Part shown: positions 1 to 9,153 of the stretch, piece by piece | Numbering within the stretch: position 1 is the stretch's first letter | Layout of the letters: every line of letters starts with the position of its first letter | Source: JAIOHN01 sp038258185 | GTDB taxonomy: Bacteria > Chloroflexota > Anaerolineae > Aggregatilineales > Phototrophicaceae | Direction of reading: 5' to 3' | DNA: 64,000 nucleotides | NCBI GenBank assembly: GCA_038258185.1 | Contig: JBBSQD010000004.1 | Span: 1-64,000, forward strand | Notes under the pieces: model-generated | Told to the model about the DNA's origin: nothing | The model's input: the letters and a program-made list of their open reading frames with translations, nothing else | Databases searched by the model: none | Made by a program: the position numbers and the translations under genes

Positions 1-1895
1 TAACCCTGTTTACGGGCTTTTCGGTAGTGGCTCAAGGGCCATATTCCGAAGCGCCTGATCTCGCTGACCAGGTTGCCGCTGGCAATTTGCCGCCGGTCGA
101 AGAGCGTTTACCGTCTAATCCGCTGGTTGTAGAACCGTATGAGCGTGTTGGCCTGTACGGTGGCACATGGCGCACTGGCCTGCGCGGTGGAACAGATCAT
201 GTCTGGTTACAACGTACCGTCGGCTACGATCAATTGGTACGCTGGGATACGGAATGGCAGGAAGTGATCCCTAATGTCGCGGAAAGCTTTGAGTTTAACG
301 ACGAGGGTACAGAATTCACTTTTCATCTGCGCGAAGGTCTGAAATGGTCGGACGGTGAGCCTTTCACAGCGGAAGATATCCGCTTCTATATCGAGGATAT
401 CATCCTTTATAGCGACGACACCACCACTTCTCCCGGCATCCCCAGTTTGCTGCGTAGCGGGCCGGATCAATTTCAGTTCGAAGTAGTTGACGACTATACG
501 GTGAAATTCACTTTCTCGGCATCCAATGGCCTGTTTATGCAGCGCATGGCCCGTGGTGATGGTGCTGGATTTACGGCATTCCCCAAACATTATTTTGAGC
601 AGTTTCACCCTAAATACAATGAGAATGTCGCTGACCTGGTGACTGAAGCAGGTGTCGCCGACTGGCGTGAGCTTATTCAGTTGCGCGGTGCGGTTGGCAC
701 AGGTGGTGTGGAGTTCTGGCAGAATGAGGGTATTCCAACCTTAAATGCCTGGGTGGTATCCACTCCTTATGGTACAGGCACACAGGTTGTGGTTGAGCGC
801 AATCCGTATTATTTCAAGGTTGACCCCGAAGGGCAGCAACTGCCTTACCTCGACCGTGTAGTGTTTACGCAATTCGAAGATGTTGAAATTTTCACGCTGA
901 CCGTCTTGAATGGCGAAATTGATATGCAGGATCGCCACATCAACACATTGACAAATCGTGCGGTGTTGTTCGACGGTCAGGAAGCAGGTGGCTATCACTT
1001 CTATGAATTGTCGCCCGATATTATGAACACCACGACGATTATGTTTAACCTGACACATCCTGATCCCATCAAGCGTGAAATCTTCCAGAATAAAGATTTC
1101 CGTATCGGCCTGTCACATGCCATTAATCGTCAGGAAATTATCGACCTGATTTATATCGGTCAGGGCGAACCCTGGCAGGCGGCACCCCGGCCAGAAGCAG
1201 CCTACTATGACGAAGAATTTGCCAAGCAATTCACAGAATATGATGTGGTACTGGCGAACGAGTATTTTGATAAAGTGCTGCCGGAAAAAGATGCTGATGG
1301 CTTCCGCTTAGGGCCGGATGGTAATCGTTTCTCCTTCGTGGTGACGGTGAGTGATGCCCCTTATACTGAGAACCCGGATGTAATTGAGCAGGTAGTGCGT
1401 TACTGGCAGGAAGCCGGAATTGACGCGCAATTTGATGTAGTTGACCGCGCGTTGCTGACGGAGCGTCAGACCAATAATCAGCACGATGCCTGGATCTGGG
1501 CTGGTGGCGGTGGTCTGGATAATATTCTGAACCCAAGCTGGTATGTGCCGATTGAACCCGGTGGTGCCACCATTGGCCGTGCCTGGGAAGTCTGGTATGC
1601 CACCCCTTCAGACGCATTGGCTGAAGAACCGCCGCAGGACATTCAGGATCATCAGGCCATGTATGACGCTGTCGCGGCTGAAGCAAATGCCGAGCGCCAG
1701 GCTGAATTGATGCAGCAGCTACTGGATGTTTCCAAAGATCAGTTCTATGTACTCGGTGTCAATCTGCTGCCGAAAACCTATGGTATTGTCAAGAATAACT
1801 TCCACAATGTCCCGCCACAGATGTTTGATGCGCTGTCGGTACTGAATCCCGGCTATACCAATCCTGCAACCTATTTCATTGACCCTAATGAATAG
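1..1895 (+). CDS. Opp/Dpp-type ABC transporter solute-binding protein (SBP_bac_5), 5' end cut by window
   Basis: Extracytoplasmic substrate-binding protein of a peptide/nickel/oligosaccharide-type ABC importer. The reading frame is already open at base 3, giving a hydrophobic stretch ending FSVVAQG. That is the tail of a signal peptide, so the true start lies upstream and the GTG at base 27 is not the start. About 620 mature residues are present, the usual size for this family. Family landmarks are FHLREGLKWSDGEPFTAED near the N-terminus and a long C-terminal lobe ending NPATYFIDPNE. It heads an operon with its permeases (3468-5623) and ATPases (5632-7744). A strong hairpin directly follows the stop, which would favour more binding protein than downstream products. 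The GH105-like gene at the operon end suggests an oligosaccharide ligand rather than a peptide (inference). Confidence 0.9.
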   Translation, partial: TLFTGFSVVAQGPYSEAPDLADQVAAGNLPPVEERLPSNPLVVEPYERVGLYGGTWRTGLRGGTDHVWLQRTVGYDQLVRWDTEWQEVIPNVAESFEFNDEGTEFTFHLREGLKWSDGEPFTAEDIRFYIEDIILYSDDTTTSPGIPSLLRSGPDQFQFEVVDDYTVKFTFSASNGLFMQRMARGDGAGFTAFPKHYFEQFHPKYNENVADLVTEAGVADWRELIQLRGAVGTGGVEFWQNEGIPTLNAWVVSTPYGTGTQVVVERNPYYFKVDPEGQQLPYLDRVVFTQFEDVEIFTLTVLNGEIDMQDRHINTLTNRAVLFDGQEAGGYHFYELSPDIMNTTTIMFNLTHPDPIKREIFQNKDFRIGLSHAINRQEIIDLIYIGQGEPWQAAPRPEAAYYDEEFAKQFTEYDVVLANEYFDKVLPEKDADGFRLGPDGNRFSFVVTVSDAPYTENPDVIEQVVRYWQEAGIDAQFDVVDRALLTERQTNNQHDAWIWAGGGGLDNILNPSWYVPIEPGGATIGRAWEVWYATPSDALAEEPPQDIQDHQAMYDAVAAEANAERQAELMQQLLDVSKDQFYVLGVNLLPKTYGIVKNNFHNVPPQMFDALSVLNPGYTNPATYFIDPNE

Positions 1896-1904
1896 AGTCT
1901 AGTC

Positions 1905-1933
1905 AAATGGGGTGGGATGATCTCACCCCATTT
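1905..1933 (+). terminator. Hairpin after binding-protein gene
   Basis: Perfect 10-bp inverted repeat, AAATGGGGTG (1905-1914) and CACCCCATTT (1924-1933), with a 9-nt loop. It starts 9 nt after the stop codon. The U-rich tract after it is loose, so it is more likely a partial terminator or 3'-end stabiliser inside the operon than a full stop. Confidence 0.65.
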
Positions 1934-1955
1934 CATTCATTTCTGTTTTTAGAGT

Positions 1956-3044
1956 ATGGAAAATAGACCGATGAATAAAACCCCTCTAATCGATGTCGAC
2001 ATTCACCCTGTTGCTAACCGTAAACGGATGCTGGACTTTTTAGCGGAACCCTGGCGCACACGCGTCGCTAATGGGAATGCCGGCCCGGGAACACTGGGTT
2101 ACTGGAACCCGAATGGAGTCAACCGCCCTGATGCGATCACGGAGGATGGACAGCGTATTGAGGCTAACCCCCAGGCGCTTTCGGAGCATTTATTTGATAA
2201 ATATAAGCTGGACTTTGGCATTCTAAATCCCGGCGGATCGTTGCATGCTGGCTTATCACCCGAACCGGATTTCGGGGCGGCGCTGGTGGGTGCCATCAAT
2301 GATGTTTTTATCCATGACTGGCTGCCGACTGACCCGCGTTTTCGTTTATCGCTGGTTGTTTCACCCGGTGACCCGCGGTTAGCTGCCGAGCAAATTCATA
2401 AATATGGCGATCATCCGGGTGTGGTGCAGGTCCTTATGCCCAGCGGTTCCATGTTTGGGTATGGTCATCGCTATTATCATCCGATTTATGAGGCTGCCGT
2501 TGCCCATGATCTGCCGGTGGCAATTCATCCCGGCAGTGAAGGCAATGGCGTCAGCGGTAAGCCCACTTCCGCTGGTTATGCGGGCAGTTATTTTGAATGG
2601 CACAGCGCACTAGCCAGTAATTACATTGCGCATCTGGTCAGCCTCGTGGCTGAAGGGACGTTTATCAAGTTCCCCACGTTGAAATTTGTGATGATTGAGG
2701 GCGGTGTTTCATGGGTACCCTCCATGATGTGGCGCTTGGATAAAAACTGGAAATCGCTGCGGATGACGGTGCCGTGGTTGGATCGCCCCCCCAGTGAAAT
2801 TATCGCTGACCACATTCGTCTGACCACCCAGCCGATTGAAGAACCCGATGATCCTGCTCAGCTTCATGCCATTCTGGATATGTTCCCGGCGGAAAAAATG
2901 TTGATGTTCTCGACTGATTTCCCACACTGGGATGGGGATACGCCTGATTTTTCGATGCGCTTGCTGCCTAAGAAGCTGCAAGATCGTGTGATGTTTGAAA
3001 ATGCCCGTGACGTTTACAAATTGCCTGTGATTGAACATGCCTGA
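1956..3044 (+). CDS. Amidohydrolase-2 family metal-dependent hydrolase
   Basis: Predicted cytoplasmic TIM-barrel hydrolase or decarboxylase of the amidohydrolase 2 (ACMSD-like) family, 362 aa, full length. Visible family features are the N-terminal metal site DVDIHP (a D-x-H motif), a mid-protein AIHPGS histidine, the MIEGGVSW strand, and the C-terminal FSTDFPHWD containing the conserved metal-binding Asp. A second in-frame ATG at 1971 could be the real start; neither has a clear Shine-Dalgarno sequence. The 3' end overlaps the Rieske gene by 8 bp, so the two are translationally coupled. Relatives act on aromatic or carboxylated ring-derived substrates. The substrate here cannot be read from sequence. 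Its place inside an importer operon suggests it acts on the imported compound. Confidence 0.85.
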   Translation: MENRPMNKTPLIDVDIHPVANRKRMLDFLAEPWRTRVANGNAGPGTLGYWNPNGVNRPDAITEDGQRIEANPQALSEHLFDKYKLDFGILNPGGSLHAGLSPEPDFGAALVGAINDVFIHDWLPTDPRFRLSLVVSPGDPRLAAEQIHKYGDHPGVVQVLMPSGSMFGYGHRYYHPIYEAAVAHDLPVAIHPGSEGNGVSGKPTSAGYAGSYFEWHSALASNYIAHLVSLVAEGTFIKFPTLKFVMIEGGVSWVPSMMWRLDKNWKSLRMTVPWLDRPPSEIIADHIRLTTQPIEEPDDPAQLHAILDMFPAEKMLMFSTDFPHWDGDTPDFSMRLLPKKLQDRVMFENARDVYKLPVIEHA

Positions 3045-3414
3045 GGCTAAAACTCAACAGCGCTACCCGGTTGGGGAGGTTGAAGATATCCCCCCGGGTG
3101 CGCGGACAATTGTCGAAATTAATAATCGTTCCATCGGCATTTTTAATGTCAATGGAACTTATCTGGCCGTGCTAAATCTGTGCCCCCACGAGTTGGCTCC
3201 GGTATGCCGGGGCAGGGTGAGCGGGACAACACTTGTTTCTGCTCCGGGACAATATCAATGGGGTCATGAAGGCGAAATCCTGTATTGCCCGTGGCATGGA
3301 TGGGAATTTAACCTGTTGAGTGGAGACTGCCTGACCGACAAACGAAAATTGTTCCGCTATCCGGTGGAAGTCGAAGATGGGACAATTTATGTGCTCTGGA
3401 AAGGGAAGGCTTAG
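3037..3414 (+). CDS. Rieske [2Fe-2S] ferredoxin-like protein
   Basis: Small soluble Rieske protein, 125 aa. The two cluster-binding boxes are CPHELAPVC (C-x-H) and CPWHGWEF (C-x-x-H), separated by about 35 residues. No transmembrane segment or oxygenase catalytic domain is present, so it is of the ferredoxin-component or free-standing type. ATG 3037 is chosen over the TTG at 3031; it overlaps the amidohydrolase stop by 8 bp. Similar amidohydrolase-Rieske pairs are familiar from ring-modifying pathways. No oxygenase alpha subunit or reductase lies nearby, so the electron donor and acceptor are unknown. Confidence 0.88.
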   Translation: MPEAKTQQRYPVGEVEDIPPGARTIVEINNRSIGIFNVNGTYLAVLNLCPHELAPVCRGRVSGTTLVSAPGQYQWGHEGEILYCPWHGWEFNLLSGDCLTDKRKLFRYPVEVEDGTIYVLWKGKA

Positions 3415-3467
3415 TACTGCGGCAGATTTGGTTTATCGAAAAAATAAGCTGTTATTAGGGATTTGCT

Positions 3468-4469
3468 ATGTTAGAGTTTGTCATACGCCGAATATTTTAC
3501 ATCATCCCCACGATGCTGTTCATCTCTATTGTGTCGTTTGTCATTATCCAGCTTCCGCCGGGTGATTACCTGACGACGATGGTCAGCACGATGAATGCGC
3601 AGGGTGATGAAGTCGATTCTACGACACTTGCTTATCTGGAAGAACGTTACGGTCTTAACCAGCCCATCTATACGCAGTACTTTAAGTGGATGTCTGGCAT
3701 TCTTACCCGTGGTGATTTTGGCACATCGTTTGAGTGGAACCGCCCGGTTTCAACGCTGATGTGGGATCGCATTGGGCTGACCTTTTTAATTTCCTTCGCG
3801 ACATTAATTTTTACCTGGGTAGTAGCGTTCCCCATTGGTATCTATTCCGCGGTGCGAAAATATACCCCCGGTGATTACATCCTGACGACGATAGGCTTTA
3901 TCGGCCTGGCTATTCCCAACTTTCTGCTGGCGCTGGTATTGATGTACATCTCCTATCGGTTTTTCAATCAGAGTGTGGGTGGGTTGTTCTCTCCGGAATA
4001 TATCGATGCTCCCTGGAGTTTAGGCAAGTTCATGGATTTACTGGCTCATTTATGGATTCCGGTGATCATTATCGGCACAGCAGGTACAGCCGGTCTGATT
4101 CGTATCATGCGGGCCAATCTTATGGATGAACTGAAAAAGCCCTATGTCGAAGCGGCGCGTTTAAAAGGCCAGAAAGAGTGGCTGGTGATTGTTAAGTATC
4201 CGGTTCGCGTGGCTTTAAATCCCTTCATCAGTACAATCGGCTGGCTTTTGCCCACACTGGTATCGGGGTCGGCCATTGTCGCAATTGTCCTGAATTTACC
4301 GACTTCGGGGCCGCTGCTGCTGCGGGCTTTGCGGTCACAGGATATGTATCTGGCGGGTAGCTTCATTCTTATTCTGAGCTTTCTCACGGTGATCGGCACC
4401 CTGATCTCTGATATCCTGCTTGCATGGCTTGATCCGCGAGTACGTTATGGGAGGACAGACAACTCATGA
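3468..4469 (+). CDS. ABC transporter permease, DppB/OppB-like
   Basis: Inner-membrane permease of an Opp/Dpp-type importer, 333 aa, full length. It has the typical N-terminal first helix (MLEFVIRRIFYIIPTMLF), five further hydrophobic segments, and the cytoplasmic loop GTAGTAGLIRIMRANLMDELKKPYVEAARLKG that docks to the ATPase (EAA-type motif, here EAARLKG). The C-terminus ends LDPRVRYG, a hallmark of the DppB subgroup. The stop overlaps the next permease start by 4 bp (ATGA). It partners 4466-5623 and the ATPases at 5632-7744. Confidence 0.93.
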   Translation: MLEFVIRRIFYIIPTMLFISIVSFVIIQLPPGDYLTTMVSTMNAQGDEVDSTTLAYLEERYGLNQPIYTQYFKWMSGILTRGDFGTSFEWNRPVSTLMWDRIGLTFLISFATLIFTWVVAFPIGIYSAVRKYTPGDYILTTIGFIGLAIPNFLLALVLMYISYRFFNQSVGGLFSPEYIDAPWSLGKFMDLLAHLWIPVIIIGTAGTAGLIRIMRANLMDELKKPYVEAARLKGQKEWLVIVKYPVRVALNPFISTIGWLLPTLVSGSAIVAIVLNLPTSGPLLLRALRSQDMYLAGSFILILSFLTVIGTLISDILLAWLDPRVRYGRTDNS

Positions 4470-5623
4470 GTGATTATTGGCGCTCAGAAACAACTGGAAT
4501 TGCCGCTGCCGATGCACAGGATGGTGATCTGCCGCTGGAACATGAGAGTAAGCTCGACATCGCCCCGCAGTGGAAGCTCACATGGTGGAAATTCCGCCAG
4601 AATAAGTTAGCCATCATTGGTGGTATTGTCACCATTCTGATCTATGTGATTGCCGGAATGGCGGAGTTTTTTGCGCCGTTTTCATCTGAGGTAGTCAGTT
4701 CACAGCACACCTATGCCCCGCCGCAAGCGCTGCATCTGTTCGATGATGGTCAACTACGGCCCTATGTTAATGGCTATAAAATCGAGATCGAGCCAGAGGC
4801 GCTGCGTCGTGTCTTCGTTGTCGACCCGGAAGTTAAACATTACGTCAACTTTTTTTCAGCAGGTCAGCCGTATAAATTATTCGGCTTTATTGATATGAAC
4901 GTTCACCTGATTACCCCGGAAGATGCGGATGCGCCGATGTACTTAATGGGTGCGGATAGTCTGGGGCGTGATGTCTTCAGCCGCGTGATTTACGGTGCAC
5001 GTGTTTCGATGTCGGTGGGGCTGCTGGGGGTGGCGATCAGCTTTATCCTCGGCATTATCCTGGGGGGCATCTCCGGCTATTACGGTGGTTGGGTCGATAA
5101 TCTTATCCAGCGACTTATTGAATTTCTGCGCTCGATTCCCTCTATCCCGCTGTGGATGGGGCTGGCAGCGGCATTACCGTCTGGCATGCCACCGCTACAA
5201 GTCTATTTCTTTATCACAATTATCCTGTCGTTTTTGGGCTGGACGAGTCTGGCACGTGTGGTGCGCGGTAAGTTTCTGGCGTTGCGTACAGAGGATTTTG
5301 TTGTGGCCGCGGAACTGGATGGCAACACGCGCTTTCGGACGATCTGGCGGCATATGGTACCTTCCTTTATGAGCCATATCATCGCCTCATTGACGCTGGC
5401 GATTCCCGGCATGATTCTGGCGGAAACTTCCCTGAGTTTTCTCGGTCTGGGACTGCGCTCACCGGTCGTTATCTGGGGTGTGTTGTTGCAGGATGCCCAG
5501 AATATTCGCTCCATTGCGACTGCGCCGTGGCTCTTCTGGCCGGGTGTGGCGGTTGTGATCGCGGTGCTGGCGCTCAATTTCCTGGGCGATGGCTTACGTG
5601 ATGCCGCTGATCCATACGATTAA
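4466..5623 (+). CDS. ABC transporter permease, DppC/OppC-like
   Basis: Second permease of the importer, 385 aa, longer than the usual ~300 aa. The extra length is a periplasmic insertion of roughly 90 residues (about residues 75-165, rich in polar residues and containing PQALHLFDDGQ) between the first helix and the DSLGRDVFSR motif. The remainder has DppC landmarks: GADSLGRDVFSRVIYGARVS, EDFVVAAELDGN in the coupling loop, and AETSLSFLGLGL. A similar insertion is seen in some Opp-type C subunits and is not damage. ATGA overlap with the upstream gene and an 8-nt gap to the ATPase gene indicate co-transcription. Confidence 0.92.
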   Translation: MSDYWRSETTGIAAADAQDGDLPLEHESKLDIAPQWKLTWWKFRQNKLAIIGGIVTILIYVIAGMAEFFAPFSSEVVSSQHTYAPPQALHLFDDGQLRPYVNGYKIEIEPEALRRVFVVDPEVKHYVNFFSAGQPYKLFGFIDMNVHLITPEDADAPMYLMGADSLGRDVFSRVIYGARVSMSVGLLGVAISFILGIILGGISGYYGGWVDNLIQRLIEFLRSIPSIPLWMGLAAALPSGMPPLQVYFFITIILSFLGWTSLARVVRGKFLALRTEDFVVAAELDGNTRFRTIWRHMVPSFMSHIIASLTLAIPGMILAETSLSFLGLGLRSPVVIWGVLLQDAQNIRSIATAPWLFWPGVAVVIAVLALNFLGDGLRDAADPYD

Positions 5624-5631
5624 ACGAGGAT

Positions 5632-6687
5632 ATGATGACCACACAAAATAATGATTTATTGTTGGATGTGCGCGGTTTAAAGGCCCATTTTAATACGCGT
5701 GAAGGGGTTGTAAAAGCGGTTGATGGCGTGGACTTTTCGATCCGCCGTAATGAAATTCTGGCGATTGTGGGTGAGAGTGGCTCCGGTAAGAGCATTACCG
5801 CCCGTGCAATTATGAATGCCGTGCCGTCACCTGGACGAATTATTGACGGACAGATTATGTTTTATGATCCGCATCATGGTTCCGGGGCAGAAGGCGTTGA
5901 TCTGGCAAAGCTGGATACGCGTGGTGAAGAAATCCGCCAGATTCGCGGCAATGATATCGCCATGATTTTTCAGGAACCGATGGCTTCACTCAGCCCTGTA
6001 CATACCATCGGCACCCAGATTATTGAAGCTATCCGCCTGCATATGCCCTTGAATAGACGTGAAGCGCGTGACCGGGCGATTGAGCTGCTTCAGCGGGTCG
6101 GCATTCCGCGGCCAGAACAGCGCATTGATAACTATGCTTTTCAGTTGAGCGGTGGTATGCGTCAACGCGCAATGATTGCGATGGCGTTGTCCTGCAATCC
6201 TACTTTGTTGATTGCTGATGAACCTACCACAGCTTTAGATGTGACTACACAGGCGCAGATTCTTGATCTGATGCTGGAACTTCAGGCTGAATATGGCATG
6301 TCGGTGATTTTCATCACGCATGATTTAGGCGTAGTCGCGGAGATTGCCGATGATTTGGTGGTGATGTATCTGGGGCAGGTGGTCGAACGCGGTGATGTCT
6401 ATTCCATGTTTAAGGAGCCGCAGCATCCGTATACACGCGCATTGCTGCAATCCATCCCACGCCTGGGGACAAAAGTAAAACCACGCCTCGCTTCAATTCG
6501 CGGCATGGTGCCATCACCGTTTAACCGTCCGCAGGGTTGTCAGTTTAACCCACGCTGCGATTTCCGCATTGCCGGGGTGTGCGATAAAACCATGCCTGAG
6601 CTGATCTCTATCGGTGATGAGCGCGAAGTCCGTTGCCTGCTGCATCAACCAGAAATTGCGAGTCAGGGGGAGGTCGAGAATGGCTGA
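5632..6687 (+). CDS. ABC transporter ATP-binding protein, DppD/OppD-like
   Basis: Cytoplasmic ATPase subunit, 351 aa. It shows Walker A GESGSGKSITAR, a Q-loop in IFQEPMASLSP, signature LSGGMRQR, Walker B LLIADEPTTALDV and a switch histidine in FITHDL. The C-terminal oligopeptide/dipeptide extension has cysteines (GCQFNPRCDFR, GVCD), typical of OppD/DppD. Two ATGs in tandem (5632 and 5635) are possible starts. The AGGA at 5627-5630 fits 5635 slightly better. The 3' end overlaps the second ATPase by 8 bp. It is expected to form a heterodimer with 6680-7744. Confidence 0.93.
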   Translation: MMTTQNNDLLLDVRGLKAHFNTREGVVKAVDGVDFSIRRNEILAIVGESGSGKSITARAIMNAVPSPGRIIDGQIMFYDPHHGSGAEGVDLAKLDTRGEEIRQIRGNDIAMIFQEPMASLSPVHTIGTQIIEAIRLHMPLNRREARDRAIELLQRVGIPRPEQRIDNYAFQLSGGMRQRAMIAMALSCNPTLLIADEPTTALDVTTQAQILDLMLELQAEYGMSVIFITHDLGVVAEIADDLVVMYLGQVVERGDVYSMFKEPQHPYTRALLQSIPRLGTKVKPRLASIRGMVPSPFNRPQGCQFNPRCDFRIAGVCDKTMPELISIGDEREVRCLLHQPEIASQGEVENG

Positions 6688-7744
6688 AAATCTGCCACAG
6701 AACGGTGACTTAAAAAGAACACCTTTACTGGAAGTTAAGAATTTGAAGATGCACTTCCCAATTAGGAAAGGTGTTTTTCAGCAGGTGGTGGGGCATGTCA
6801 AAGCGGTCGATGACGTGAACTTCCACGTCCACAGTGGCGAGACTTTGAGTCTGGTAGGTGAGAGTGGTTGCGGTAAAACGACCACTGGACGCTGTATTAT
6901 GCGCATTTATAATCCCACCAGTGGTGAGGTATTATATCGTCAGGCGGATGGTAGTGCGGTGGATTTAACCACATTGAATCGTAATGAATTGCGCCCTTAT
7001 CGCCAGAAAGTGCGCATGGTCTTTCAGGACCCGTTTGCCTCTTTAAATCCGCGCATGTCCGTGCTGGAAGTGGTCAGCGATCCGCTTAAAGTGAATAATC
7101 TGACGAATGCCAGCGAGATGCAGGATCGTGTGGCGTTGCTGCTGGGCAAAGTGGGCTTGCGGCCTGAATATATGCGACGTTATCCTCACGCATTCAGCGG
7201 TGGTGAACGGCAGCGCATTGGCATCGCGCGAGCATTAGCGACGACTCCGGAACTTATTGTGCTGGATGAGGCGGTTTCCGCGCTGGATGTATCCGTGCGC
7301 GCGCAGATTCTCAATCTACTCAAGGACTTGCAGGAAGAATTCCAGCTGACCTATCTGTTTATCGCGCATGATCTGAGCGTGGTGGAGCATGTCAGCGAAC
7401 GCGTGGCGGTGATGTATGTGGGTAAACTGGTCGAAATTGCCCCGACGGTTGAACTGTATACACGCCCCAAGCATCCCTACACTGAAGCGCTGTTATCGGC
7501 AGTACCCAAGCCTGATCCGACTCTGCGCAGTCGCAAAAACCGCATTGCGCTGCAAGGCGAAGTCGCTGATCCGTCTGACCCGCCAAGCGGTTGTTATTTT
7601 CATCCGCGTTGTGCCTATGCTCAGGAACGCTGCCGGGTTGAAGCCCCTGCTTTGCGAAATGTGGGAAATGATCATCAGGTGGCCTGTCATTTTGCGGAAG
7701 AATTGGAACTGCGGGGTGTTATCGCTGAAGGGGTAGTGTCTTGA
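6680..7744 (+). CDS. ABC transporter ATP-binding protein, DppF/OppF-like
   Basis: Second ATPase of the Opp-type importer, 354 aa from ATG 6680. That start has a good Shine-Dalgarno sequence (GGGGGAGG about 6666-6673) and gives MAENLPQNG; the open frame extends further upstream to 6614 but this lies inside the previous gene. Motifs are Walker A GESGCGKTTTGR, MVFQDPFASLNPRMS, signature FSGGERQRIGIA, Walker B LIVLDEAVSALDVS and AHDLSVV. The C-terminal solute-type extension carries GCYFHPRCAYAQERC. It differs from many relatives in having DEAVSALDVS rather than DEPTSALD, a change common in OppF. The stop overlaps the TTG start of the next gene. Confidence 0.93.
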   Translation: MAENLPQNGDLKRTPLLEVKNLKMHFPIRKGVFQQVVGHVKAVDDVNFHVHSGETLSLVGESGCGKTTTGRCIMRIYNPTSGEVLYRQADGSAVDLTTLNRNELRPYRQKVRMVFQDPFASLNPRMSVLEVVSDPLKVNNLTNASEMQDRVALLLGKVGLRPEYMRRYPHAFSGGERQRIGIARALATTPELIVLDEAVSALDVSVRAQILNLLKDLQEEFQLTYLFIAHDLSVVEHVSERVAVMYVGKLVEIAPTVELYTRPKHPYTEALLSAVPKPDPTLRSRKNRIALQGEVADPSDPPSGCYFHPRCAYAQERCRVEAPALRNVGNDHQVACHFAEELELRGVIAEGVVS

Positions 7745-9153
7745 GTTTACCCCGTGCAGATTATTTATTTACATCTGCTATAGAAGCGCCTGATTTAGAC
7801 GTGCCAGAGGGTAAACGCGTTTCGTTTGGCCTAGATGCTATCCCTGTTTTACCCGATGGAATACTTACCCGACTTTATTGGTCGGCTGCTTCCTCAGATG
7901 TGGAGTCGCGTTTGCGGCTGATGATCGCGCTGGATGTCCGCGAAGAAGTGCTTATCGAAGTTATTGCATTACAAACTGAGAAGGTTATCGGTACACTCGA
8001 TATCCGTTATGCCTACGTCTGCCAACCGTTCGAAATGCTGCTGAACCCCGAACAAACGGCTTCGGCGCTGCTTGATGGCGTTGGGTTGCGCATGGTGCAG
8101 GGTACAAAAGCTTTGTGGTTTTTCAATGCTGTTGTGCCCGAAACGACTCTTTTTCGCCCGCATCTTTTGACCAGGGCAGGAGGCGCGCCACTTCAGCATT
8201 TTTATCAGCGTCTCACCTCGCTGGATAGTATCCAACCGTTTAGCTGGATGGAAGGTTGTGTGCTCGATGGGTTGCTGGATCTCAGCCACAGTAACGCTAC
8301 TTCTGCAAATGCTCAACTGAGCCTGAAGGCGCATTTAGAACAATTCATAGACTCAAAAAAGCGACTTTTTTACGAAGACCCGCAGAGCCGCCCTGTGGAT
8401 GATCGCATCTACGGGATTGAAGGCACACTCCCATTTGCGGCGATTGCGGAAACATGGCCGAATCATCGGCTGATTGAGCAGGTTGTGTCTTTCTGGCGGA
8501 TGCGTATTACGGAGAACGGAGCCATCGTGGATGGCGGCACGCTTTCAGCAGAAGGCTCATATACGATTGCCTATCCTTTAGCCCTAATTGCCCAACAGAA
8601 AAACGACCCGGAACTGCTGGATTTAGCACTGCGCCAGCTCATTCTGCGGCGCGATTATCTCGTCCATGAAAACGGACTTTATCTGCGCTATCATCAGGAT
8701 GGTACACGCTCATTTCGCAATTGGGCGCGGGGTTGTGCGTGGTATATGCTGGGACTGGCGAGGACTTTAATCTGGCTGGGAAAAGATTCGGTCACTGCTG
8801 AATTACGCGCAGAGTTTGAGCGGGTTGCGGCATGGATCAAGGCTTACGCCCGCTCCGATGGACTGTGGTCATGTTTTGTGGATGAGCATGAAGTCGCTGT
8901 AGACACATCGGGTTCAGCGGGGATTGCGGCTGCACTGGCGCTGGGTGCAAAAAATGGCCTTCTGGATGAATCTTATCGAGTATTGGCTGCTCAGACATTT
9001 GAAAGTTTGCAGACTTATCTGACTCCCGATGGACTTTTGACAGGTGTCGCCCAGTCGAACCGAGGCGGTGAGGCTTTACAGCGCAGTGATTATCGCGTGA
9101 TTTCGCAAATGGGTATGGGGCTTATGGGGCAGCTTGCGGCTGCGTTGGAATGA
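7741..9153 (+). CDS. GH88/GH105-like unsaturated glucuronyl/rhamnogalacturonyl hydrolase
   Basis: Predicted (alpha/alpha)6-barrel glycoside hydrolase, 470 aa. The C-terminal two thirds match the GH105/GH88 pattern: a run of helical hairpins with NWARGCAWYMLGLARTL and DTSGSAGIAAALALG, both near-diagnostic of this fold. The first ~200 residues are less familiar and may be an added beta domain. The start is TTG 7741, overlapping the ATPase stop, with GGGG about 7 nt upstream. No signal peptide is visible, so action is cytoplasmic on imported unsaturated oligosaccharide. GH105 enzymes remove the unsaturated uronic acid left by pectin or rhamnogalacturonan lyases. The exact substrate here is inferred only from family. 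Confidence 0.75.
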   Translation: MSLPRADYLFTSAIEAPDLDVPEGKRVSFGLDAIPVLPDGILTRLYWSAASSDVESRLRLMIALDVREEVLIEVIALQTEKVIGTLDIRYAYVCQPFEMLLNPEQTASALLDGVGLRMVQGTKALWFFNAVVPETTLFRPHLLTRAGGAPLQHFYQRLTSLDSIQPFSWMEGCVLDGLLDLSHSNATSANAQLSLKAHLEQFIDSKKRLFYEDPQSRPVDDRIYGIEGTLPFAAIAETWPNHRLIEQVVSFWRMRITENGAIVDGGTLSAEGSYTIAYPLALIAQQKNDPELLDLALRQLILRRDYLVHENGLYLRYHQDGTRSFRNWARGCAWYMLGLARTLIWLGKDSVTAELRAEFERVAAWIKAYARSDGLWSCFVDEHEVAVDTSGSAGIAAALALGAKNGLLDESYRVLAAQTFESLQTYLTPDGLLTGVAQSNRGGEALQRSDYRVISQMGMGLMGQLAAALE

